The notes under the pieces are model-generated. The model ran no database searches. It was not told where the DNA came from and saw nothing but the letters and a program-made list of their open reading frames with translations. 64,000 bases of DNA from Trematomus loennbergii (taxonomy: Eukaryota; Chordata; Actinopteri; Perciformes; Nototheniidae): positions 34,861,244 through 34,925,243 of the forward strand of contig JAAOOA010000002.1 in the NCBI GenBank assembly GCA_012861695.1. The letters run 5' to 3'. The first letter of the stretch is position 1. The number at the start of each line of letters is the position of its first letter. The translations under genes were made by a program, and so were the position numbers. Positions 42,201 to 55,258 of this stretch are shown here, piece after piece.

Positions 42201-43340
42201 ACTTTATGATCTGTAAAATCATTGCTGGTTTTTATTAGTAGTGATATGATTCATGTACAGTCATGTTGTACACAAAGTTCCTTCAGAGCCAATATTAGGC
42301 CTGTTTCTTAGACACTCAGTGTGCAGTTCGGGGGGGCTGTGAGACTCAGTAGGGCTTAGCGTCTCTTTGTGAGTCAGAGGAGAATATCATTAGACGGTGG
42401 GAGGGGGGGGACTGTAAATCTGAGCAGCACCTGCTCCCTGGACTCTGGCGCGTGGTGTGAGGTCAGCAGCGCCAGATATCCCATCGATCATATTTATTAC
42501 ATTCATCACAGCGCCAGTTTGTTTTGGCAGCTGATCGCAGCAGGGACAGAGACAGAAAGAAAAGGCTTTTTATTTGGGAGACAGGGAATGCTTTTAGCAT
42601 CAGCAGTGTCATGGCATTTCTCTCTGCTCAGCGTCCTCAGAGAGTGATCAGTCACTGATGTTGGCTCTAAGGCCCCTCGGAAACCACAACTACTGCAGAA
42701 TGGTATTCTAAGTACAGTTCATGAACGTTTTTGGAAGAAGTATCTTTGAGGAAAACATATTAATGTCTCATCACTTCTGACTATTTGGCAGTTTGAGTTT
42801 GCAGTTGAGGTTTGTCCTAAATATTGAAATAGCAATTTATGTTTTTACTTCTTTGATTGATTTTGTATTCAATAATGTTGAAAACCAAAGTATATATAAT
42901 AGTTTGAATTAGGAATGTTTATCCTTCCCACAAAATCCCACTATTTTGATCTGGATCTGACTTTTAAGCCACAGTAGCAGTGTCTACTGTCAGTAGACGT
43001 TCCCAGAATAACTCAACAACTACAATATTGACTACAATGACAGTTTGTTCAAACCATAGACTGTAGTGTATATGATAGGTGGAAGTTACCCATTCATTTG
43101 TGAACTACTGTTTAGATGCCTCAAGATTACATCTTGGCCGTCTCGATGGGACCAATAATGAGACAATAATGTACAAAATAACATCATACTGTATTGGAAA
43201 ATATGTATTCTTAATAAAGCAAGTGAGAAGTATGGTAACCATAATACCTGTTAAGAATCAACATGTTAGCATTGTCATTGTGAGCATGCTAATAGCTAAT
43301 AGGGAATTGAGTGAAGGCATAAAAACGGAGCAACTCTCCT

Positions 43341-43341
<1 letters not shown>

Positions 43342-43435
<94 letters not shown>
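43342..43435. repeat. (CA)n microsatellite
   Basis: About 94 bases of uninterrupted CA dinucleotide are seen. Confidence 0.98.
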
Positions 43436-43437
<2 letters not shown>

Positions 43438-45240
43438 CAGCAGAGAGTATTATGATCTTTAATTCCATTATTCCATGTCTAGAGTCTGAAAAATGAACGT
43501 ACTAGTTTAGAACATCGCCGATCGACTTTCACACCGGCGACATGTCCTGAAAGTGTAACTGATTCACTTCAATTGAACATTAATTGAACTGCTTAAAGTG
43601 TCACTGTCAGGGCTGTCACACCGGTGTACAAAAAGAAAACTCAGATGAGCCACTGCAAAAGCTAAACCAGTACATAACATTAATATACACTATAATACAG
43701 TTGCAATGTATTAATTACAAATACTGACAATATTTTACCCCTCAATACATTTAATGTCAGATTGTTGCTCTGATTGAGCTCTGCTTTGGTCGACTCATCT
43801 TGTTCCTGCATCTAGCTTATTCTTGATTGGCTGAGGTCCAGTAAGGACAAGAACAAAGGAGTCACTTGGCTCAGTTACCCTGAATCCACTTTTACTCATT
43901 AGAGCTCTCCTGTCTCTAAACCAATTAAGCCAATTAAGAATGAAACACAATGCTGCTTGTTTCTGCCATTATGCATTTATCAGAGAGAGGAGTGATGCGA
44001 AGGTCACTCAACACATAAGAATGAGCTGCGTTTGATAAGAAGAAAAACACAGTCAGAAATACTTAACTATAGTCTAATTATTCATAAATATGTTCTTCCT
44101 GTTATGGTATTGCATAAAACTAAAGTGCTGAATATTTGTTGAATGCTTGCTAATAACATAATAAATGTAACATCTTTCCATAACCTCATAGGAGGAGAGT
44201 CTGAACAGAAGCAACTAATAAACATTTTTCTGACAACAGAAGTGCACAGGATTTATGTTAACTTTCTCAATGTCTGTTGCTGCAAATATTCCACCGTCTG
44301 ACTGTATTTTGATGTCGCTGCCAGGATGTTATGTGATAGCTGGGTTATTTTAATCAGCCTCCACAGGCCATGTCGAGGCTGACGCTAAACAGATGCTAAT
44401 GTGAGGCCCATTAAAAGACACAGGGATAGAGGGATTCAGTGAGCGCAGGCAAGCGGAAAAGCAACAGCCTGTTTATCGCCTCATCCTGCTTTGTGCTCCA
44501 AACCTCGCCGCGGCATCCTTGTGAAGCTCCCCCTCTTTCTTTCTCCTCGGTGTTTGCCCCCCTCACATTTCTTGCAGCAGCGTCATGCATGGGGGCATTC
44601 CTTGAACAGAAACAGATTTGTTTAGTTCTCCGTCATTTTCTTTCATTGGACCCTTGTCTCTTTTTTTATGGTGCCTGAAAGCAGCACAGAGAGGCTATAG
44701 TGAGGAGAAGAATATGCTCCATTTTCTGATGCACTCTGCATTGCATCTTTGCCTGTCCTTTTCTCTACTCTCTGGCAAACTCCTAATACAAATGTGACAA
44801 GAGACATTTTCAGTCTTTTCCAGATTTTAAAAGACTGTTTGGCTTGTTTCTGACGTTCATCTGAGTAGTTACACTGTATTTGTTCTGGGATGGAGCCCAG
44901 CATTATACATTGTAGAGCTGAGGGACCAGAGTATTGTCCACAGTGGACAGGGAGGACCTGACAATCACTGAGGTTTAGATGTTCCAAAAATATGACAAGA
45001 CTGCACTTAGTGCTTCACTTTCAGTCTCTGCTGATGTGTCAATGTCTAAATAGTTTTTTTATGTTTGAATGGCCAGCTGGAGTATGAATCAAACTGTATT
45101 TTGGACCTAAGCTATATTTAAGACAAATGTCAACATTTCAATGATGCCTGCATTACATTTTAGCCCACATTAATTCATCTAAATATATCCATATTTTCAA
45201 CAGTTTTTACTTGTAATGCCATGTTAGTTTTAAAAAACTG

Positions 45241-45270
45241 ACATAAATCAAAATGACATAAATCAAAATG
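45241..45270. repeat. 15-base tandem duplication
   Basis: ACATAAATCAAAATG occurs twice in direct succession. It is a minor local duplication. Confidence 0.9.
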
Positions 45271-46986
45271 TCTGGCTGCAGTTAGAAACACTGCAAAAAG
45301 TCATTTGTAGTCAAACATGAGCTCAGTTTGTGCAACTGGAGCTTCACCACTCCCTCTGCAACCAATCAGAGATGATTTGTTGCCTCTTTTAGCCAGTGAC
45401 AGAGTAACACCAATATGATCTTACTTCCTCTCGACTTCAGGTCATCTCCCCTCTCCTCCCTCACATCACTCATCTCCAAACCCTTCCTTCCAGTCTTTGT
45501 CAGTCCCATGTTGACAATCTGTTATGCCACCTGAAAATCATTTCCTTCTCCAGAGGGCCATGACAAGGAGAAGAGTTCTCCTCCGTGTTAGCCTACTGCA
45601 TGACGAAGCTGTCTTAATCATGCAACAGTTACTTCCTTCAGGAAGTTTTAAAAATAAGAGATTTCCAGATGTTGCCAGAGATTGGATAAATGTTGGCTCA
45701 CTTGAGTAACTGCAATTCCATATGTTTAGGCTCTTCTATTTTAAGCCTATATGCTCCTCCATTGAGGCAGCTGAGGAGAGTAGGACAAAGACTTTAAATG
45801 ATGGAAATTCTTCTTACCTATTCCACACAGCTTCGAGATTTTGAATGAACATAAAACAAGCATGCATAGAGTCTTGCCCTTTATTGTCAAAGGACATTGC
45901 ACTCCTGACTGGTTCACTGTGTCATCATAGATAGTGCTTCTGATTTTTGCTACTTTTTGCTACTTTTGTTACTGTAAAATGAAGCACAGCCTCAAAAGGA
46001 AAAAGTTGCAAAAGCCCTGCAGATATTTACTTATTGTCTTGGAAAATTACTAAACGACCTCAATAAAACCCAGTCCTTTTATTCTTGTTTATCTTTTCAA
46101 AACACCTTTGAGTTTTTCTGCCCATTGCCAACTCACAAAAACTACCATTTTGAATTACTGTCTTATAAAATGGGAAAGTAGCACAATGAATAAATAAAAG
46201 GACGGCTCCTCAAGGACAAGTCATGAATGAAAAAAGACTGTTGTGAATGTGAGGGAATCTTAAACAAACTGTACCTGGGACTGTCAAATTCTGCCCAAGG
46301 TGACTTTAACTGTAACGTGGACACTTTTCTGTTTACTTCTTACATATTCAGGAGGTAAAACTGTGTGAAATCCCCAAAAACTGGGATGGAGGAAGGAGTT
46401 CTTAGTTTTTTTCTTTTTCTTTATGGAAAATAGTGTTTTGTTTGCCTCTCACCAGGGAGTATCTTTTCAAAGGAAAAATGTTTTGTTTTATACCATTTTG
46501 TTTTGGTGTGCTGGTGAGATGGGAAGGAAAGCCATTTAATAGTCTTAGTCAGGGAAAAGGGAATGTGGGCTGCATCTCATAACCCCGCCTGTGTGTCACC
46601 CCGTCACCTCTATGCTGAGGGGGCCTACGTTTTGTGAGGAGTCCAACACATCTTAAAAGGGACTCAGCATGTAGCCTACAGGATCCCCCGTCCTGCTGCA
46701 GGCATTGAAACATCATAAGAAAAGACGGTACTTCCACAAACTCCTTTTGAATATTAAAAAAGAGAATAATAAGGGATAAAAAGGCCGGGAAGATGAGAGA
46801 CAGTCTCTCCATTGAGTGCTGGCATGGTGAGATGGAGAGGGGTGTGAACTTCAGCATGCACATTGTATACAGAGTTGCCCTCATTAGGATCCCATCGTTT
46901 TCTGGGGGGAAACATTGTCCCTGGATTTAGGAGACTGGCCAAGACTGCAGGGGTTTATGTATTCGACAGATCTCAAGGGTAGCGCC

Positions 46987-47079
46987 ATGAAGGACTCTTG
47001 GTGTGAAGTGCGGCAATGTTCGTGGTTTGTTGCAGTTTTTGAGAATTTTCAAGAGGATCTTTGGATTGGATTTGATTAA
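46987..47079 (+). other. Possible upstream ORF in the exon C leader
   Basis: The ATG at 46987 opens 30 codons and stops 59 bases before the exon C ATG at 47139. If transcription starts upstream of it and the leader is contiguous, it could dampen translation from the main start. No transcript data are available. Confidence 0.3.
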
Positions 47080-47138
47080 TTTGCAACTTTGTGGAGAACA
47101 CCAGTCACTGAACTCGCAAGAACGGTGTGTTTTATGAT

Positions 47139-47349
47139 ATGATGGTGGCTGTCTGTTTGCTGGTGGTGCTGTTTGCCATGCTGGTCATGCTGGGAGTCCC
47201 TATAGACCACAAGGGACCACACGGAGCCCATCGCAGCGCTGGCTTATCGAAGTCTCAATCCTGCAAAAGGCTGCCTAATAATTTTGGACTTCACCAGACT
47301 TTGAGACACTCCCATAACAAACCACACAAATGTAACCAGGTCTTTCACA
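47139..47349 (+). CDS. robo1: Candidate alternative first coding exon C of robo1
   Basis: Two adjacent ATGs (47139, 47142) open 70 codons plus one base. Residues 3-20 are strongly hydrophobic (MVAVCLLVVLFAMLVMLGV), a convincing signal peptide with cleavage near Gly19-Pro21. The remaining tail of about 50 residues is basic and has eight His residues (24, 28, 31, 52, 57, 59, 63, 70), several Lys/Arg and two Cys (42, 65). It ends at a strong donor, TCACA|GTAAGT, in phase 1, the same phase as exons B and D. It lies between them on the same strand, 3.7 kb upstream of exon D. I do not recognise the tail from any known protein. An extension to the GTG at 47127 is unnecessary. It may be a fish-specific alternative robo1 first exon, or a chance ORF in an intron; the signal peptide plus donor plus phase favour the former. 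Confidence 0.5.
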
Positions 47350-50150
47350 GTAAGTACAGAAAATTGCCCTATTTCCAATAATTAAGGAGTCATAAAATCT
47401 TTAACATCATCCTAAGTTGTTTTAGTTCTCTTTGCTGGTTGGTTACGCAGTTAAGCCTTAGTGCTTTGCATTTTGGGATAGTGGAATTGTATCCTTCTCT
47501 ACAATAGTGTTCTTGGAAGTGGTATGTGAAAACGATTTGGCTGTGGTGCTAAAAGCCCTCGGCTGTCTCTGTTGCCATCCCATTTCTGACTATGTCATTT
47601 CTCCTGTCTCTGCTGGTCTGATGGTTGCAAGGGAGGGGAAGGAGTGAGGACAGAGAGCAGTTTGCAGAGCTTTGTCCTCATAACTTGTTTACTGCGGGAT
47701 ATGTATCTCTTTTACCTTTTTTCAACAACCCCAGAATAGGGGGAAACCAAACCTGAATACAAAAGGGTTTGATGCAATGAACTATGAAAATGTGGTTATA
47801 TGGGTTGGAAAGGTACAATGAATGGCTTAATCATTTGCATACTTATTAGGTTGGGAGGTACTTTGAAATCTTGCAAATAACTATATCATTCCCCTTTTCT
47901 TTCTTTTTTTGCACAATCCCCTCCTATCATTATATGCAGGTAAAGATTTAGGGCACTGTTTCTGAACTGTTATAATAGTGTCTGCTTTGTGTAACAGTTT
48001 TATATTTGCATTTTTTTCAATAGCTCAAAAAACGCTCACTTCCTCTTGTAGCAATCAGCCCTCTGAGACAGCGTTCTATTCTGGTGGGTCTAAGTGAGGA
48101 CTTTTTCTGATAATTGCTTCTATGTTACAGTTCCCTGCTGCTGGCTAGAGGAAAATGTATTCTTCAATTAGTGGTTTTCAGCTGAACAGCCTCTTTACAG
48201 GTCCAGGGCTTTAAAAGCTTTCAGGAAATCAGGGCACATGAGGACCAAGTGGAGATGGAGCATGTAAAACTGTTATGCACACATGTATAAATAAGAAATA
48301 AAATAATTTCATAGTTGAAAGACATACATTTGTCTGAAGATGTCATTTGGGTAGCATTTATTGTCATGCACACTTTAGCGTTAAAACTCAAACTGGTACA
48401 TAGGGACATGTCGGGTCACAGAAAGAGATCCATCGGGTTAAACAGCAGGCTGCTGACTATACTGTGACTGTTGATAGGTACATCATGTTTTTGATGGATC
48501 AGATGATCATTTGTGTTCATGTGTTCATATGAGAATAACACTGGAACAATGATTGTATTAAAAGTACTTTGTGTTTTTATGTATATATTTTATTTTAAAA
48601 AGCATTGGTATTTCATCAACAGGTGATATACATAAACAATCTAGTATCAAATATATAGTCTTTCATTCTTATGTTTTGATAATCTTTTCTTTTCACTTTT
48701 AATTTAGTTAAAAATAGGACACAACATAACTTGTAGTACCATTTACTTCCAGAGAGGGAGTGGTAAGGGGAAAACAATAACATCGATGAATTGCTTGTAG
48801 CAGTTTGATGTCACAGAGGTACATCTTACAGGGATTTATTAAGAAAAAACATTAAGGATAAAAACGTATAAAAAATACATTTTCTGTTTTGTATGCTGCA
48901 CTGTTGGACACACCTGGTACTTAATTTGCATTGCCAACAACTAAACTGTAGCTATTGTTCATATGACAAAAATAAACTTACATTTCAAATATTGAAACTT
49001 GAATATAGATAAAAAGGCCCACCTTTAAGTTTAAAGAGAAATTCCTCTTGTTGTCACTTCTATTGCATTTATGTTTTTGCTGAATTGCTTGAAGGAGAGT
49101 TTTTGTGGGGCTGTTTAAAAATATATGCTTATGAGGGCTATTTATACTCTGTTCAATTCTGGGACAGGATCGTCTCTTAAGTGAGTGTGTTTTTTGAAAA
49201 TAGTTAATAAAAGTTACACAATTTGAAAAGCTCTGGTTCCGATGACTAATATGTCACCATGCTCACTTGACATATATCATTTGTTTTGTCCATGGTGAAA
49301 ACAGGTCTTCACAGAATATTCCCTGTATCCTTCACTGGAGGGCGCTGTTTGGTAACTAATTTCAGTGGAGCAGACAGAGAAGCTCTGAGCTGAGGAAATG
49401 TGAAGTATTCCAGCTGTTCTTTTTCAGCCATTCATGTTTCCCCTACGTTTAAAAAGAATGCAATATGACCTAAACAATTACAAATGATGACAGGGGCAGA
49501 GAATTATTAAAAGTGATCACACCATTGCAGAAAAAAATCGACACACTGTTGTCTGAACAAAAAAAAAGGGGGAAGAGTAAGACATTTGTATATGGGTGAA
49601 TCCCAAATTAGTGTCACACGGGGGAAGATAATTACATTAGCATCATGGATCACCAGATTAATAGTCCAAAATTGCCATTTTAAGAAACCATGTGTAGTTG
49701 CTGTGCAAAAATGCGCATTAACTCTGAGTTTTTGAATGTGCATTATAATATTTCCTTACAGTATATCGGAAATGGACTGCTGTTTGGAAACCTTATACAT
49801 TAAGTTATGGCTGCACGTAGACTTGGAGGCATACGTTTGTAAAACAAAAAGTGTTTTAAAGAAAATGATACACCTATAGAATACAGTTTATATGGAGTCT
49901 GGACACTCTGATGACTTTAATACATTTCAGAAGGATAAAAATAACATTTTATAACTTAATATAGTTTGTAACATTGACATATAAATGCACTATGAAACCA
50001 CAGGAGACAAAAGAAAACCCTAAAGTAGGCTATGTCAGAACCATAACTATTAAGTTCCCAAAACACACTGTTACTGTAAGTCCCTTCAGGAATATCATTG
50101 GAATAGTTACATTTGTTTTTACTCGTGAACCACAGAAGAAGAAAAAAATA
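47350..50150. other. Presumed intron or promoter-proximal region
   Basis: No coding exon, RNA gene or clear mobile element is visible. The composition is AT-rich with short A and T runs. It separates candidate exon C from the leader region of exon D. Confidence 0.55.
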
Positions 50151-50199
50151 TCCGATAGTAATAAGGTTTATCTTATTGTTGGACAATTAAAGAACATAC

Positions 50200-50520
50200 A
50201 GTAGCCTTCCAGTGCGCGCTGTGTAGCTGCGCTGCTCATTGGGATCCAGGAGGGAAGAGGTTAAATTTCCTTCTCAGGGAAACATTGTCGGGTCTATGGA
50301 GGGGGTAGAGAGGCGCATACCAATTGGCGAGGCATTCCGCTTTCCTTGAATGAAATGCTGTGAATATGAATCCGTATTTCCCCCCTCTCGCCTGAGGTTC
50401 GGGGTCTGCGACGCGCACGAGGATCAACCGGAGTTGCAGAAGAGGAGAACCGGGGAAAAAGTGATGGAAAAGTTGCCCTGATCTGTGTCGGGGTCTGGTG
50501 GATGAGGGAGCGCAGCTCTA
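50200..50520 (+). promoter_or_regulatory. CpG-enriched promoter/leader region for exon D
   Basis: CpG dinucleotides rise sharply against the AT-rich surroundings (GTGCGCGCTG, CTGCGACGCGCACGAGG, AACCGGAG). The region lies 0.6-0.9 kb upstream of the exon D start codon. Human DUTT1, the equivalent isoform, is known to start from a CpG-island promoter. Position and composition suggest the same here; the exact start site is not visible. Confidence 0.5.
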
Positions 50521-51008
50521 ACTCGCAAAGTTTCCGATCTCAAGTGACAGATTCAAAACTGGACTGATATAATGTGACTGCAAGGAGAGAGCCTTTCAGC
50601 GTGGACTACTGCGACCGCTCGCGTTATTTTACTCACTTTTTATTGAACTTTCAGTAACAGTGGATTTATAATTTTGTCCTTCTTTTGCACAAAGGAACTA
50701 AATGATTGGAGTGAAATCGCCTGACTGCTGCGAGCGCACTGCATTAACGGGATGAATTCAAAGAAAGGATAAAGCTCTTCTAGCATTAAGTTCAGTTTAA
50801 CTACTGAAACCGAGCATGTGTTGAAATCTGTTTATTCTTTTTTCCGCCTTTTCAAGCCTTCTTCTCATCCACAACAAGAAGCAAAAGCAAGCTGCTGATA
50901 AGCTGCTCCTGAACGGTTGTGGTATTTGACTTTTTGTTACTCACACATTTTATTTGGGAGTTACTTTTTTTAAACTCTGGATTCACAAACCTTTCTTTGC
51001 AGTTTGAC

Positions 51009-51044
51009 ATGAAGGAGCGTATGCTTAAATTGCTTTTTGAATAA
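51009..51044 (+). other. Possible upstream ORF in the exon D leader
   Basis: The ATG at 51009 opens 11 codons (MKERMLKLLFE) and stops 44 bases before the main ATG. The presumed leader holds several other upstream ATGs (for example near 50463, 50501 and 50703), so translational control is possible. A pyrimidine tract ending TTTTCAAG near 50856 could be a splice acceptor and would shorten the leader. Confidence 0.35.
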
Positions 51045-51088
51045 TTTGGATTACACAAGAAGATTTCTCACAAGAGAGGCGTTGAATT

Positions 51089-51146
51089 ATGTCTCCAACT
51101 TCCATTGGATTTGTATTTCTGTTAGGAATTCTCCATGTGTGCTCAG
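51089..51146 (+). CDS. robo1: First coding exon D, DUTT1-type robo1 isoform
   Basis: The ATG at 51089 opens 19 codons plus one base: MSPTSIGFVFLLGILHVCS and a split Gly codon. Residues 6-15 are the hydrophobic core, and cleavage is expected at or just after the CSG end. The exon stops at CTCAG|GTAAGT, a near-perfect donor, in phase 1. I recall the human DUTT1/ROBO1-b first exon as a short signal peptide ending LICLCSG, joined directly to SRLRQEDFPP of Ig domain 1; length, ending, phase and lack of a tail all agree. A CpG-richer leader lies upstream. The product would be the short-N-terminus Slit receptor. The robo2 gene has a similar short first exon, but the 35.9-kb exon in the same window points to robo1. 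Confidence 0.75.
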
Positions 51147-54119
51147 GTAAGTTAGTGATCATCAACTATAAACACTCTCGTTACTCCAGCCTCTTATTCT
51201 GATTTTACAACAGTTGAATTTTGATACAGAAAGTCAGGTAAAATAAAAAATCCAGTTATCTCTTAAACTATTTGTGAAAATACATGCTTTATATAATCAC
51301 TAAATTGGATTCAAGTGCATACACAACACAACAGTTAATTTTGAAAATGTTCTAAAAATGTGGAAAATCTCTATATATTATACGTTTTTTAGTGTTGGAA
51401 TATGTTGATTCAGGGCAAAGGTTAACAATGAGTTTCCCAACCATGAGAAAATGCTTTTGAACATTGGACTTTTGTCAAACGGTGAGTGTGTTGAGGCCTT
51501 AGTCTGATGTTTATAAATGGCTCATCTCTTGTGTTTATTCAGTTGTGCTTTGCAATAAGGAAGGCATAATTCTGATGCACACTAATTACATTTGAGAAGA
51601 AAAAACTGTTAAGGTAAAGGGGTTGTCCAACTTTTAAGAGCTGAGCACACATAAAGTGCTGGAGCCATGTGGGATCAGTGCAGAGAGCAGCTATCATCGG
51701 TCACACAGACAGCATGAGCCCCTGTGGAGACCATGTTTCCATGTATATCACCATTCTGCCCATGCATGACCGTTATTGCTGAGTGCAGCATTTGGTAAAT
51801 GTGTTTAAAGGGAAAATGCAGCATCTCAAAAGAAAAGGCACTTATTTTTCCATGTGTCTTTTTTCACTTACTGTTGACTTGTTTTAATTTAGATTTATTC
51901 CATTTATACATCTTATATGAATATACTACAGCTTGCTTTCAGTTGTCTTTGTCGTCTGGTGCCGCTTGTAATGTTCCTTATTATCTTTCACATTATTCCT
52001 CCTCACCCATCACATGGGAGTCTTTATAGAGCTCCTAACTATGATAGCTGGGGTTTTCCAGGTCAGTTGCTTCTGAGTTATGTGGAAGCAAATGCCTTCC
52101 ACCCCATTATAAGACATTAGGGAAAGTGCACACTGAATGGCAGAAAGTGGGGCATTTTGCACAAAGAAAAGCTTCTACTAAATCTGTGAATCTTTGGAAA
52201 GAACAGAAAAGCTTTACCAAGTGTAATAGCAGCAATGTCAAGGCCTTTAACTATTGTTCATAGTAGCTCGAACACATCTTTATAATTACCTAAACAAAAG
52301 CCTAATCACATTAGCTCAAGTTCAAACCTGAAAAGCCAAAGGGTTTATCTTTCCAAATTCTTAGTTTGTTTCCAAATGTCTTTCTGCACTGATATAAATG
52401 TTAAGGATCTCAAACTGTGAGGTCTTAGTTCGCCTTGTTCGTCCAGTTTGCAATCACATTCAGCATCTGTTTTCAAATGTGATTCATGCTTCCTGATTTG
52501 TTTCCTGAATTGGGTCTTTGTTTTCTCTGAGAGTCAGTGATGTACTGAAGGAACGCCTGTGACACCCCAGTCACTTGAGGAAACACTGTAGCACCTAAAC
52601 AGGAAGTAGGGTTAGAGGTGAGCGTTTCGAGCTAGGTGGTTGCTCCACGGATCCTGGGCCTGGGCCTGGGCTGAGCCGCTAATGGTCCTGTCCTGAGAGA
52701 AAGAGCGTCAGACACCAGGGTTTCCAATTACGTCTAGCTGTGAGGATGTCTGGGGAGGTTTTCTGGGGAGAGGCGTGAGAATAGGCCCCGCTAATAGAGA
52801 TGGACTGGACAGCAGATACTCAAAGGATTGGTCGTGGATTAGACACTAGTGTCAGGGAAATTGGATTACACACCACTTGCCTGGAAAATATTTCATATTT
52901 GCTGCTAATTGGAGGGTTAACTACTTCATTCCAGTGTAGGGAAGGTATCAAATCTCTTAAGCAAACTCATAATGGTATTTAATCGAATCTATGTGGAAAT
53001 TATCAGGATTATGTTCACATTGCTGCTCTGATTGCAAAACGTTATACTACTTGTATGTGTAAAAAAGAGGGAGAGAGATGAGTTGACCTTTGGCCTTGTC
53101 AAACTTGTGTTGACTTGCTTATTGCCGCCTTGCTCTGTCTGAAGGCTGTAAATTGATACCTCCATCTATCATGTCTGGCCCTGTTATCAGGTGATCTGTC
53201 CTCCCGCTATACACTAAATGGTTGTTATCTCTTTCCCAAGTGCTCGTCAGACCTAAAACTCACCTCCGAGGTACCATTCAGATGAGGGCAAGAGGCTATC
53301 ACACTCCAAATTACACTGCAGGGTTTTAAGCAGAGGATGGCTGTTAACAATTTATATTTTATCATTTCAAGGTAAAAGAAAGTGTAGATCAATGCTGCTA
53401 TAAACTCTTTAGGTGATCATATGCAATCATAGCGTTGTGTATGTATATCCCAGTGCCGATACAAATAAAGGCTGTGGGAGCTGTGCCTTGGTAATCAGCC
53501 CCAGACCCGGCAGCACAGTTGAGGTTTGACAAATTGACTTGTAAGTGCTGATAAATTGCGGAGCCCTTCCACCTCTTACATCATGGCGATATGACAGGAC
53601 ACAGCAGGTTTCAGGGCCAATTAATGACCAGAGACCACAGGTGAGAGCCATCTCTGTCTCTTGTCTTCTTTACAATTACCTTTCATGGCCTGAAAACACA
53701 GTCATTACAGCCAGCCTTCAAGATCTCTTGCAGTTCCCCATTATTTTATCTGTTTTGTGAAATAAGGTTCTGTTATTCCAAATAGCCCCAAGCTCATGTG
53801 GTTTTCAAGAGACTACCCCTCTGAACCCATGTTGTGGGAGGGCAGTAGGTGCCTTGCTTACCCCCATTTCAAAATATCACACCTGTGTGAGGTGACAGTG
53901 CTCATGGCTATATCTCTATAACTTCCACTAATGCACATTAATCTGATCCTAATCCAAATCAAGCTGGGTTTTACACCCTAAGATCCAGGATTATGCAGAC
54001 TTTGGCTTAGTGAAACCACATGGAGGAATGTGGGAGGGCAGCCCGTGTCCTCTTCCTGTTCATGAGAACTGTGACTAAGTCATTAATGACTGATGAGATA
54101 AACATTTCAAAGCAGTTTG

Positions 54120-54310
54120 TTTTAGGGCAGATAATTAGGCAGTGACTCTTAATGATCTGCTTTCCCCCAAATGCTCTTCCCCTAATGACCTATGAGCGCT
54201 GCTTAATTGGATTAATTACCAAATCCATCTGACGTCAATAGCTTGTAATTTGCCGTGGCTGCATCTTGACTGATAGGCATGCCTGCATAGAGAATCAGAA
54301 GATTTGGATA
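54120..54310. promoter_or_regulatory. Possible homeodomain-rich non-coding element
   Basis: Complex, repeat-free sequence holds several TAAT/ATTA cores (GATAATTAGGC, GCTTAATTGGATTAATTACC) and a CRE-like TGACGTCA-type half-palindrome (TCTGACGTCAATAG). It lies about 3 kb downstream of exon D, a usual place for intronic enhancers. Function is inferred from texture only. Confidence 0.25.
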
Positions 54311-55258
54311 CTTTTCAAAACCTCCCAATGCCCTTTGTTGGTGCTGATTTGTGATCCTCTTCTCTTTGTCTTATCATGCTGCATTCTAAACATAAATAAC
54401 TGAGTAGAGTTATGCTCATTGCTTGCTCATAATGTTACTACAACTTATTTAGCAGGTCTCACTTTGTCTGTCAAATTGTCTCTCACTATAAGCTCTACAT
54501 ATAGCCAGACAGCATTAAGCTGTCCACACTAAGAACACTCTGGAACTTCGTTTAAGCGTTTCTGTCTGGAGCAGGCTGATACTAGAAAGCAGCAGGCGTG
54601 TCCTGGATATCAGACTCAATGGCCAGTAGGTATAGTAAATGCATCTTGCTCTGACAGTTGACATGGAGGACAAACATTCCCTGTTGCCAGTCAGTCCGGA
54701 GGTGATAAATGACATGTCCTTATAAGATGAAAGGTGTAGTCTGGTTTCTGTCTCAGTTCACAAAAGCACGCTTTGAATTCTCACAGCTTTGCTTCCTGTT
54801 ATGAAAAATGCTAAATATGATAGTTGCAGACACAGCAGCATTGAAGCAAATGACATAATGTTCATAGTCATTAAATTCGACATCACATATGCATGTTTAC
54901 TTAATCTAGCTTTACCGTGGATTAGTTTCCCCAATGACGCCACTAATATAGATGTGAGTGAGAAGCAAAGAAGGACAGGAGGGGAGTGTGTTTGTGTGTG
55001 TGTGGGGTGACGAAAGGGGGCTTAAGGAATCTCTTCATCCTCTTACCCATCCCCCGCATTTTTTTGTTTTGGCCCACTTTTTTTCAAGACTTGCCTTTTT
55101 TCTGTGGCTGGTCAGTGCAGAGCCTTTCTTAAATAAAGCAGAAAGCCTGTGGGGATGGGGAGGCTGCATTGTGTTGCCTTAACAGGGCGATTGTAAGGCA
55201 TGGAGGAGGGGAAGAGAATGGTTCACGAGGGACTGATGGTGTGTGAGGAGCGTAGGGA

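Larger units (their letters stand above)
36184..46900. other. Presumed robo1 intron between exons B and C
   Basis: No coding exon is recognisable. The stretch contains the third TTAA MITE (38720-39241), a (CA)n microsatellite (43342-43435) preceded by the repeat-like AACATGTTAGCATTGTCATTG, and a 15-base tandem duplication at 45241-45270. The 46549-46884 minus-strand ORF shows no domain and is not supported. Confidence 0.6.

Noticed and set aside
46549..46884. 111-residue minus-strand ORF
   Set aside because: No domain, no promoter or splice context, and it runs antisense just upstream of candidate exon C. Probably a chance ORF.
47127..47138. Upstream GTG extension of exon C
   Set aside because: A vertebrate GTG start is not needed. 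Two in-frame ATGs at 47139 and 47142 give a better signal peptide.
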